From: Diphasiastrum complanatum
Lineage: Eukaryota > Streptophyta > Lycopodiopsida > Lycopodiales > Lycopodiaceae
Direction: 5' to 3'
Length of the DNA stretch: 64,000 nt
Assembly: GCA_029204225.1 (NCBI GenBank)
Contig: MU831960.1
Coordinates: 1 to 64,000, forward strand
Shown: one piece after another, positions 44,345 through 56,100 of the stretch
How positions within the stretch are numbered: the first letter of the stretch is position 1
Layout: each line of letters opens with the position of its first letter
The notes under the pieces: generated by a model
The model's input: the letters and a program-made list of their open reading frames with translations, nothing else
What the model was told of the DNA's origin: nothing
Databases searched by the model: none
Translations under genes and position numbers: made by a program

Positions 44345-44525
44345 TGGCCGAGAGTGTCCTCTCATAGGATTGTTCAACATCCGTCTGCAAGCGGAATTGG
44401 AACACCTACGCCTTGTACCACACAAAAAAGATAAACATGTTATCGATCGAGCACGGTTAGTGTTTGTGAACACCAACAAACGGATGTTGAGAGACACACG
44501 CGCAGGAGGTGTTGAGTTGATTGCG
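44345..44525 (+). pseudogene. hAT transposase relic: C-terminal dimerisation region
   Basis: Frame 44265-44546 reads EHLRLVPHKKDKHVIDRARL then VFVNTNKRMLRDTRAG. This parallels the hAT C-terminal block in which a stretch like KKRNRLxxxRLxDLVYVxYNxRL precedes the end. The first part of the dimerisation motif is not clean. A possible GT donor follows at about 44526. Confidence 0.5.
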
Positions 44526-44637
44526 GTGAGTCATTGTAGACTTTGATATTTGAGCTTTTCTTGACACATTGAACTGCTTTTGTTGTACTTGAATCGCAAG
44601 ATACTCACTTCTAGACGCTATTTGTTTCTAATTGCAA

Positions 44638-44997
44638 GTGAACTCTAACTCTTGCTTGGTGGACTCGTCAGCTACTACTCCTCACACACCACTTATGCAG
44701 GAGGAACTAGATGATGAGATATATAGAGAGATGTATAGGCAGGTTGAGGAAAAGGCACACGCTTTAAGGCGGAAGAGGAGAGTAGCTAGGGGGCGCAAGA
44801 GGGCTGAGGGGGATGATGAGGGCTCAGAGAGGAGAGAGGAGCTTGGGGATGATTATCTAGAGGAGGAGGAGTGGGATACAGAGGGAGAGGAGGAGGAGGT
44901 GAGGGGGGCAAAGGCACAAGGGGATGACTTGGTTGATCTCTTGGTGGACCCAGACGTAGAGACACGAGGAGCCAGCCATCCCTTTGACTACGACTAG
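44638..44997 (+). pseudogene. Acidic C-terminal exon associated with the hAT relic
   Basis: Open frame after a plausible intron (GTGAGT near 44526 to a TTGCAAG acceptor near 44637). It contains ELDDEIYREMYRQVEEKAHA, a basic cluster RRKRRVARGRKR, and a highly acidic tail DDYLEEEEWDTEGEEEEV, ending DPDVETRGASHPFDYD. Basic then acidic tails occur at hAT transposase ends, but this stretch alone is not diagnostic. Confidence 0.4.
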
Positions 44998-44999
44998 GT

Positions 45000-46820
45000 A
45001 GGGGGCGAGCCAAGGATTCCATGAGGGGAGGTTTGAGTATGATGGAGAAAGTGAGTACTGCCAGTACATTTCTTACTAATTTTAACCTTGATAGATAGTA
45101 GATAGCTAGTAAAATAGTTTAGGGTTTTTCGGCAAGGCTTAGTAGGGTTTGGCATGGTTGAATGTGCATGTCATTGTGTTTCGGTAAGGTTCAATGCCAA
45201 CAACATTTTTGGAAATTTTGTCACCCAAGTTTATGCAATTAAACTTGGTCTATAAGGGCTTCACAAAAAAAGGTACCTAATGAGCAGTTAGGTATACCTA
45301 AGGAACTTATGAGCTCAATAGGAACAGGAACAAAAACAAGAATACGAACAAGAATAGAAACCCCTTTTTTATGCACGACCTGGGGAACTTGGGAACATGA
45401 AGAAAAACCCTTTTTTTATGCACAAAACCCTTCTTTAGGAACCTCAAAGAAACCATTTTTGTATATTTTCATGAACGGGTTTTCACCCTTTGTAAAGTCG
45501 AGCTATTTAAGGATTTTAGAGAAATTTACAATTTTTTACATTTTTACCTATTTACCCTGGCTGCCTAGCTTTCCCCTGAGCTTTTATTTATTCTAAAGGG
45601 CTTTTACATGTAGACTCCAGCTAATCTTCTGACTGCTTGTGAGTGTAGCACTGTTTTATATCATACGTAAAAAAAAACCCAACATTTTTTCAAAAGCTCC
45701 AAACTTCATTCCAGCTCCTGAAGTTTGTTCTAAAATGCTCTAGACCTGGAATGCCATTCTAAAGCAACTTAGATCAGATGTGAAATGGAGATAATTGCCA
45801 TTTGATATTCTTATTATACATTTTTTGTGCGTGCGGCAAATTTCAAGGGCAGTATCATTCTTGATTTGTCAGTTTCGCAAATGTCATGTATGTTCTCAAA
45901 CCTTTTTGATACAGAGTGCAGGGATCACTGCTTGCTTTGATCAAGTTCCAGCTGTCTAAATTAACTCCCCACTCAACAAATAAACGACACAGCAAAGAGA
46001 GAGAGGTGAAGCTGCATATGTGATGTTTTTGGATGTCAAAAACATCTAAGGATGTTTATGGACAACACCTAATTAGTGAAGCAATGCCAAGAAATTTGTC
46101 GAAGAAAGCCTTCAAAAACAGCCCCACAGTACATTAGCAGTAGAAAGGCACACGAGAACATTTGGCGGCTACCTATGTCATTCATCTGACTGAAACTCAT
46201 CTAACTAGAGAATAGTACTGGATAAATTGTAAAAATAGCTGCAAATTGTGTAACATTCCAGTAGTGTGCAAACCTGTTATGTTCTCAACCATTTTTTATT
46301 CTAATGAAAACAAAACAAAAAATTGAACCTATCCTGAAGTGCCAAAGGGCACACTCAACAACCTTCAAGCACAAAAAACCATGACAATTGAATCTAGATG
46401 TTAAATGTTCATAACATGCTATTTACTTACAAGAATCTCTGGTATATGATTTGCCATTGTCTTCTATAGACCCATATACTGAACAACTAATCTTATATGG
46501 TCCAAGGAGTAGAGGAATTAGTTACAAGAATCTCTAGTACACACTTTGAGCCATTTTCTTCTATAAACCCATATACTGAACAACTAATCTTATATGGTCC
46601 AAGAAGTAAAGAGATTAATATCTCCACAGCATGTAGACAGATTCATGCCCCTAGGAAGAGCAATCTTTGAGTAAATAGCAGGAGCAATAGACACCTAAAC
46701 ATGTATGGTACACAGCTTCTTGCATAAGCATATTAAATTGACAGAAACTAAACTCGTATGCAGGTATCCTTTCCAAAGAGACTCAACGTGGATACCAAGG
46801 CTGAGCAGTAATTTGACAAG
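45000..46820. other. Intergenic region downstream of SMU2
   Basis: No gene found. 45305-45480 holds iterated AGGAACA/GAAACC words and a repeated CCCTTTTTTTATGCAC. 46430-46515 is duplicated in tandem at 46521-46615 (shared CCCATATACTGAACAACTAA). The part next to 46821 must contain the SMU2 3' UTR; I could not fix the poly(A) site. Confidence 0.5.
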
Positions 46821-47108
46821 TCACAAACGAAGACGTTTCCCAGGATGTGGAGTATCTTCTTCATAATCACCTACATCATCATAGGCTGTTCCACCCCCTT
46901 TTTCCTTTTTCTTCCTATCAAGAATTTGATTGATCTTGTGAAGCTCATTAGTCAACTTTTGGTCCTTGTTTTGTTTCCGTGTTTTCCGCCCATCTTGCAT
47001 TTTGACTCCAAACTGAAACGCAGCTTTAGGCATAGCTTCTTTCTGCTCATTGTATTTAGCCCAATCCTCCTCAGTTTCAAAATCCCAACGATGCAGTCTA
47101 CCCTTTGC
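46821..47108 (-). CDS. SMU2: SMU2 last exon
   Basis: 288 bp including the TGA stop at 46821-46823; acceptor GCTTCAG. Encodes the RED C-terminal domain, with [40 protein letters not shown] and a basic end, GKRLRL. Confidence 0.94.
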   Translation of the reverse strand, partial: AKGRLHRWDFETEEDWAKYNEQKEAMPKAAFQFGVKMQDGRKTRKQNKDQKLTNELHKINQILDRKKKEKGGGTAYDDVGDYEEDTPHPGKRLRL

Positions 47109-50100
47109 CTGAAGCAAATGGAGAAAGCCGAATAGCATCAACTTTTCATGACTAGATATTTGTAAAATGTAGGATTAGATACAGAAGAGCCTAGAAAATC
47201 ACCAAAGGGGCGTGCATGCAGATACAGCTATCAAGGAACCCAGGCAGTGTAAAAACTGAATTTGCAACATTGCTCTGAAACTAACATAATGAAACCAGCC
47301 CAACAGAAATTTCCCAAAGATTACACAAGCTGACATGAAATGGAGAAACATGTGAGTTCGGAAACTTACCCTTCCACCCATGTCCATTTTAGTCAAATCT
47401 TCTTCTTCATCACTTTCTACTATCTCCCTATTATACTCTTGATAACCAGGGTAACATTCAGAGTAGCTTTCCGATATAAAATTTGGATCTTTCTCCCGAG
47501 CATCCAGCTCTCTGCGTTGCTGAAGCCGCTGATCATCACGTTTGAAAACGGAACCTAGACCACGGTCTTTTTCCTCCTGTGTCATAAATCGAGGATCCCT
47601 GGAAGCTAACATAGGAGCTCCTAGACTATAGTCAGCAATCTGGGCTTGCAAATACTGATCAGCATATCCATACTGTTCAGGTGGCCAAGGCCCTGCATAC
47701 GACTCTCCTGCAGGAAGTGGATATTCCTGCCATTCTGCTTGATATGCTGTGGGCATTGTAGGACCTTGAACTACATCATATCCATGCTGTATATCAACCA
47801 AAACACAACAGTATATGAGCATTACCCCAATAAATTGGAACTATATGGCATTTAGTCTCTCAAAAACATTAAATAACAAAAAGTAACATGAGAATTCAAA
47901 TCTTAAGCCTTGAAACCTAAATCTACACACTTCAAAAAATACAAATGCATTCTTGTCATGATATACAGGCAAACATCAAAAACACCTGGATGATAATAAA
48001 GAATAATCATGATGAAAGCATGTAACTGTTTTTCTTAGTGGAATTATTATCTTAATAGGCTTGACAATGCTGATACCTTAGAATCATTTTACTCCATAAC
48101 CTTAAGGTAGTGTTAGACATAGGTTGTCTGGCATAATACCAAAACAGAAGGATCAAAGACAGGCTATTTTTCATATAGGAGCCCAACAAAGTGTTAGAAC
48201 AGCTTCATCATGCATAGCCTAGGTCCTCTCCCTCACACAAAACTACTAAACAGAACTGAAGATTTGTTTAAACCTGAAAAAAATCAAAAATCAAAATTTA
48301 GGTTTATGTTAAAAAAAACCATTTCATTTAATCAATATCCATTTCATACGGTCTATTTGAAGCAGACCCGTTCGAAACAGAGTTTCATTTAATGAAATGC
48401 GTTTCAGTGAAACTATGTAGCGACTAGCATCTCTTCCTTCTCCTGCTTTTTGCTTTTGGAACTAGCATTCGAATCTAGAGCTACAGATCATGTTTGGAAT
48501 GTTGATTTTTCGACTCGTGATTTTTGAGCCCAACGGAACTTCAAGCTAGATTCCATTTTTTCAGCACCTTCGGAGTATCAAAGGAAATGGGACAGGAAGG
48601 ATGCTCAAGCCCATTCCGTGATTGCAATATTAGTGAAGAGGCTGCATCCTGGAAGAATGTGGATTTTATTTTCTCAAGTGCTTTGTTCACTCTCTTTCTA
48701 ATTGAAAATGTAAGATGAGCTCTCGAGGTGGTGAACTAAGGATAGAAACATAGATTTCTTCTGTTATTTAAGAAAAGCAATGACCCAATGGTGAGACCGT
48801 TGGAGGGGTTTAAATTATTCCACAGCAGTGGAGTTATGCTCTGCAGTACTACAGCACTACCATGGATTGCATGTTGCCTGATAATCTGTCTAGATAGCAC
48901 AAGTGATATCATATATGGATCTAGCTATACATATGTATGTCTCTGTAATGATGATTCTTAAGGTCAATGCAGGTATCTACAGATGGACGTATCTACATAA
49001 TTTTCTTAGGTTGGATTGTCACAGGGTACCAAAGCTGTTGGAGGATTATGATTCTTTGCATGCCAGTATCTCTATGGCTTCACTCATTCAGCTACCAGTT
49101 ATGATATGTTGGAAGTTGGAACCACTGAGCATGTCTGATAAAGCGCCAGAGTTATCTTATTTAGTCAAAGTAAAGAAGTTGCTGATGTCAAAATATAACC
49201 AGAGCCCACGGTTAGCAAGGAGGAAGTAATGGCTAAAGCATTCATTACCTCAAAATATCACATGAATATAAGTTTTGAGAAGCTTACGAATCAAATGCAG
49301 TGCATTAATAAGTGGAAAGCAGATTGTAATGCTGCTTTTGCATAGATAGAAAAGCATATTGAATCTAAATGATAAATTGATAATGTTAGTAGATTGCTGC
49401 ATATTAAGCGACATACGGTAGAAATCATTGAGCTATTGCAAAAAATACATCAGTCTCTTAATACTAGTCGATAATGCATGCATGCAAAAGGGAATCAAGA
49501 CTACGAAATATACTCACAAAAGGGCGAGATTAAGGCAGTGGCAACCAGAAAAGGAAGTATATACCTAACAAGGGCAAGTTCGGTTAAAATAGCACGGCAA
49601 AAGAAGACTTACCTATAAAAAAGCTTAACTTTTACAGAGAGTAACTCTTGTGCTGGAAGATGCAATAGAAGAAAAAAGAGCACTGGTGGTCAATGCGGCA
49701 AAACGAGTTCACCTGGTTACTAAAGAAAACAAACGGAAGGTCTTCTTACATTTACGTTATTGTAACCGAGTTTTTGAGAGTATCAATGTTAAACAGTTCT
49801 ATACCGAGATTTTGATGAATATTTTTGGTACTATTGATGAATTTTTTGAAACTATTGTGTTTAGTTGGACATATTGCTCTCATATCAATAGTGATTGGTA
49901 TAAACCGTATGACGTTTTTTGAGACTTCAATACTCAAAATATTACTCATAATTGTGCTACCAGTACACGCTTTAAAAATTTTGTTTCAGAGGTGTTTGGA
50001 GTCTGGACACGTGGTTTCCATGGATTGTAGAATTATTAATTAAGGACAGATCTTAGTAAAGGACTGAATCATATTGATACAAGAAAATCTAATATCAATG

Positions 50101-53100
50101 AAGTTTCCTCAGAATTAGCTAATGAATCGTTCAAATTAGACAAGATACTACCAATCTATCAAAATATAAATGAAGATATTATTTTCAAAAAACATGCTTG
50201 TCTATGTAGAAATATAACGACTAACTATTTAAGGAATATTAAATGGTTACATGGCAAACGTCTATCTTACTCACAGACAAAGGATATTACTGACAAAAGA
50301 GAATAGGTTACTTCACATCTTTATGTTAATGGAGTTGACAAAGCACAACATAACCTTGTTTTATTTGTATACACCTTGTTAGGAAATCAGCGCTTGACAG
50401 ACTTTCAAGCCCTGAATTTGCTCCTTTCCCTGATGTGTACGAAAATACGGTGGAAAAATCAATAGATGCACTTAATAGAACTTATTTTAGAATGTTACCT
50501 ACAAATCTTCTTGGGCATGATACTTTGCCTTTTCTTCTATGCACATTCAAAGCCCCATAAGAACACCTTCAGATGGATTACTAATGCACATGATTGCTAT
50601 TTTTCTAAGGTGGCCACTTTTCTTACAGGAGCTCTTGGTATGCTGACTCCTCTCCTCATGGAGGGAACAGGCCTCAAGACAACTTCATACCAAAGTATCC
50701 TAAATGTGGATACTAACCTTTTTTGGCAGTGCGAATACTCCGCTGAATTCTATCTCAATATACGGATAAGATTACCTCTATGTGGTCAACTGATATTGCT
50801 AAATGCTAAGAAAACATTCCACTTAATGGTCCTAATGGACTGAAAACGATTATGCATAAACTTATATTTTACGCGTTTAAACATTTGAGAAAAGATTCTC
50901 TTAAAAGGAAACTGAGAGCAGATGAGTTCATATGGTCATGGGAACAAAAAAAGACCGAAGAATGGACTAATATTGACAAAGACCAATTATGTGTATGGGA
51001 ATGATTTTTTGATAGAATAATTGTGTCATCAGATGTGAATACTTCAAACAATCGGGAACAACAAAGAAAAACCAGCTCACTAACCTGTTGCTGCCAGTCC
51101 TGACCAACTTGGGGAGGGAGCACAGGACCATAACCAGGTTCATTGAAATACAAGTGCCTTACACCATCTCTTGGCGACTCTTCCATATCCTCAGAACCAG
51201 GACTGCGATTTTGAGTATTTGTATTGACCACGTAATCCACACCAACATCCTCAAAAATATCATCTTTTTCATTCCGAGCCCTAACAAAAGGGGGTAGAGA
51301 CACACGCTGATCATCTTCACTATGAGCTTTCCACAAAGGGGGCGGGGGAGGGAGCATCACATCATAGTCATGCTGTTGACCAGCTGTTACACTCCCTACT
51401 CCTTGATTAATAGGCAGTTTATCCAGGTCTTCAACTGCTCCATCTTCAATTGCAAGAGTGGACAGACCCTTTTCTACAAACAAAAGTCATAGTTAGCCAC
51501 CTCTTCCAATCGATTCAATCCTCTGCCCTCGTGGAGTAATGAAAAGTGAATTTCAGCATGGTCAAAGGAGGTACAGAACTTACCTCTTCCCTCAGCCTTA
51601 TCCTTCTTCTTTTTCTTTAGTAACTGTAATATCAAAGACAACTCTCATCAATTCATGGAACACAGATTGCTTTTCCATGAGATTCCAGTATATCTTTGCA
51701 AATGGAATTTACTAATAAAAGGTGATGGATTTGATAAGTAAAAATCATGAACTTATAGATCAGATCAATAAGAGAGTAAGATTCCAACTACTCAACCTTG
51801 CCAGAAGAGCCCAAACGAAGATAAGCCATGATCTTTGCAATGCGCTCTAAAACAGAGGCATCTACCCCAACAGTAACAGTTTCCTGACATGATAGCATAA
51901 AAAAAAAAATTAAGGGGACACGGTCTTCTGATTCAAAAATAAATCTGTGATGCACTAATTCTTTATGCCAAATCATAAAGTGGCTTCCATCTTCACATAT
52001 GAACTACATCATAGTTTGAGGAGCAAAAATTTTTATGTAAATATGATGAGGTTATTCACACATACAAAACTTCCACACAGAGTTCTGAATCTGGTACCAA
52101 GCAATAACTAGTTAAGCAAGCAAGTTGTACCTGAGGTGGCGGGCAATCTGCCTTACTGCGATGCACAGTTGTTGGAATGTCATGTGAAAACTCTTCATCC
52201 TGCAGGAGACAATTGAAGATTTTTGGTAACTTGAATTCAGTACTACGAATTATCTCATTCAAGATACCTGGTACTTTGCGTGTACAGATCTTCACATTTA
52301 AAAAATGTGCAAGTGTTTAAACAAATGGGTCATATTTATGGAAAAAGCTTTACAAAACTGAAGCCAGGAAAATTGCAGACTTTTAACATTGAACTGTTCA
52401 AGCACATCCAGAGATTAAAGTTGTACCATGTCAAACACAAATGCTGTCCTGCCAGGAAGAAACATCTCGTTCACTTTGTTTACAGTTTGGGGCTTGACTA
52501 TCCACTGATAGACTAGCTGTACAAAACCAATCAAAAGAACAGCCTAGATCAGTCTTGAAAGTTCGGACATCATATACATTTTGCTTCCCGAGAATGTAGG
52601 TGCAAAGATCTGAGTGTTTTCAACATGCCAAACTTCACCAACTGATACAGACTCCCTCTGCATTTATTTGTAGGCATTTTTCACATACACAACAAAATAT
52701 TGACTTTATGTTTGAATTAGAGTATAAAAAAGGTCAAGATCATAATCTGACAACCATTTTTTAAAGGTGAAATGCCAGGAACAAATTTCTAAGGGTCCAC
52801 AATAATGAGGGAATAACTTGTGATATTTGCCCATTTTAAGGGTTTTAGAATCCCCAGGTACTTGGAGATACATCACTCCTACCTAAAATTCTCTAGGCAT
52901 GCAATTATGATCAGCATTCGATCCATCACTTGCCTTACATTAACTTTCGTTAACTCAAGCATTTCATTCATTTGAGTTAGAAAATTAGCCGCACTAGGCA
53001 CTTTCTGAGGAATTCCTACTGTAACAGGGCTAGCTGGCCTAAAACCATACTTAAGCTGGAAAAGGGCTCATTTTAGTCTTTAATTTAGGCCACCAAATGT

Positions 53101-56100
53101 TATGTAAGATCAGCTCATAGGTCTTATCCACACTAGGATGACTAGCACTAGGGCTATCATGACATAAATGGACAATCTTCTTACGCAGCTCCTCATAAGC
53201 TGGGATAAGAAGTATGCCATTTCTCTTAACCATACCATCTTCTATGGTATATCTAAGGTAAGAGTGAGCAAAGAGACCAAAACTCTCCTCTTGAGATTCT
53301 ACTTGCGCAAGATTTGCCTCTCTCACAATTTCCTTACCATGAGGATCCTCTTGCTCAATGTTAAGCCTGTCTAATCTCAGCAATCAAGTCACTTTCAATG
53401 ACCACAAAAGACATTTGATAGAACATATGAGATAATGCATCAGCCACACGATTTTTTGGCACCCTTCCTGTACCGAATTTCCATGTGAAATTCCTGCATC
53501 CACTCAGCCCATCTGGCCTGACGCCCTCTTGAGTATGGCTGGAAGTATCTCAAAGTGTTATGGTCAATGTACGAATTTTACAAATAATGCCTCCATGCCT
53601 TCAAAGCGTGGACTATGGCATACAAGTCTTTCTCATGAGTTGGAGAATTCTTCTGTGCAAAATTGAGCTTCTTGCTCTCAAAGGCCACAGGCCTACCCTC
53701 TTGCATCAAAACTACCCCAATGGCAATGTCACTTGCATCCGTTTTTGCAAAAAATGCTTTTTGAGGGTCAACAATTTTCAAGGTGATGAACATCATCAAA
53801 ATTTTGTTGTTGAACCTCCGTCCATTCTTTCCACTTATTTTTCTGTAACATATCAATCAATGGTGTAGCTACGTGTGAATAGTTCTTCACACCTTTACAA
53901 TAAAACATAGCCAATCCAAGCAAGCCTCTTAATGATGTCAAATCTATAGGAACAGCCAAGCAAGAAGAACAGCAAATTTTGAATATCTGGTTTTATCCCA
54001 TCTGCTAACACTATAAAACCCAAATATGCAATTTCTTTTTTAGAAAGTTCATGCGCAACATCACCACAGCTGTAAACAAGTATGTCATCAACAAAATTAA
54101 CCACAAAATTTCCTTCTAATGGTCTAAGCACATAGTTCATCAACATCATAGATGTTGCAAGGGCGTTAATCGATCGAAAGGGCATAACTAGAATCCATAG
54201 TGTCTAAAGGGAGTCCTCCGGAAGGCAGTCTTATGCACATCCTCTTCACACCTTATGGTAACCACTCTTCAAGTCAATTTGCTAAAGATTGTAGCACCAT
54301 GGAGGACATCCAAATCATCTATTTGTGGCATAGGATATCGATGCTTAACAGTTATCTTGTTCAAGCCTCAACATCCACATACATCCTCCAAGACCCATCC
54401 TTCTTTTTTACCAAAATGATCGGAGAGGCAAATGGGGAGAAGCTAGTTCTTACCTGCCCTTTGGCAAGATAGTCTTCAGTCATGCTTCTAACCTCTTCCT
54501 CCTCTTTCAAACTCATTCTATAAGGTGGTCTATTAACAATAAATGATCTAGGAATTAACTCAATATGTTCCACATTTCTCTTAGGGGGTAAAATAGACGG
54601 AAGTTCATCAGTGAACACATCCAATAAACTCCTCCCTAATCTAACGATCGAGGTTCTTACTAAGGTTAGTTTGTTCTTGACATATATCTATTCACAAGCA
54701 GAAATAGATATATCATACAAGAAACATACATACAAATATTTACGGCGAACCTTACACAACTATGTCGCCATGATCAAAGGCCCTGGAGACATATCAGACT
54801 CGCCATACAAGGAATGAATCCTACCATCGTGCTGGAACTCATACACATGAGTATCCCAAGCGATATAGAATTTTCTAGTCACATGCCAACAGATTCCAAG
54901 CACCACACCGAAACGAGCCAAATGGGTAATTTCAAAATCTTAACTCCTCAGTGTAGCTTTGAATGGTCAAAGGCATACCCACAACCCTGGCATACCACAC
55001 TTCTGCACCCTTTCCATCATCCATTTCAACTATGTATTGGTATAGGGATGGTTGTGTGCTCACTCTTAACCGTTTAACCAAAGTGGAGTTAATAATGTTA
55101 TGTGAGGACCTTGTGTCAAATAGAATCAAGACATCTCTATCACACACTTGTTCGGTCTTGGAGGGGGGCTACATTAAAAAAGAACTCATGCAAAAAGAAA
55201 GACTCCTTCCTCTCCCTCCGGACGGGGTCGAGGTAAAAGTACAAGGAAATTGATACTTGTAGTGCGCCACTCTCAATAACTGTGGCAAAGGAACTAAATC
55301 CGCCTTTTGAATCAGAGACTTCATGAGTCGTGGAGCACCTTCAGGTTCTTCCTATTCAAGCTCTTCAATCTTCATAGGATCTGCCTTCTCAACCTACAAG
55401 CTATAAGTGGTTCGGGAAGGGTTACGTGGACACTCCTTCCACCTATACCACCCTAGACAGCCGAAGCAAAGATTTTCCTTCTTTGTCCGCTCCAAGTCTT
55501 GCGGCGACACCCGCACCTTTACTCTTTTTGGCACTTTGAACCTGCCCTTGTACAGATTGACCGTTCCATTTTTTGAACTTTCTTTTTCCCCAAGGCTGAA
55601 ACCCTCTTGCAGTAGGCATTTCAGGCTCCTTGGCCTTTTTTTCTATCTTCATAATATAGAGCCATCTGTAAAGCCCTATGGAGGCTTGGGGCCTACTCCT
55701 TTCTCTCGAAAGGCCAAAGGCTCTCTCACAAGCCCTCCACAAAATGGAACACTTGTAGAAACATCAGAACCTCCTCTAATATCTGCATCAAGGCTTCTGT
55801 GTACTTGTCCACATACTCTTGTACGGACGCATTTCCCTACTTGAGACTAGTCCAAGATTACATAGCCCGGTTCTTCTCGTCGAGAAGCACCCAAGTCTCT
55901 GTAAACATATGTATAAAAGTTTCCCAAGTGACAGCTACCAAATTGTCCTTTTCGACCAGCGTTGTGTTGTTTCTTGTAACAAGTAGGTAGCCTCAGCAAT
56001 CTTCTGATCATCATCATCGATGTCGCACATCCGAAAATCCTTTTGCCACTTTTGAACGCAATTCTCCACGGTATCAGTATTGCGCATAACATCTACCCCT

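Noticed and set aside
49640-51005. Endogenous plant virus polymerase
   Set aside because: The readable motif order fits an RT-like protein better than an RNA-virus polymerase, and no other viral gene accompanies it.
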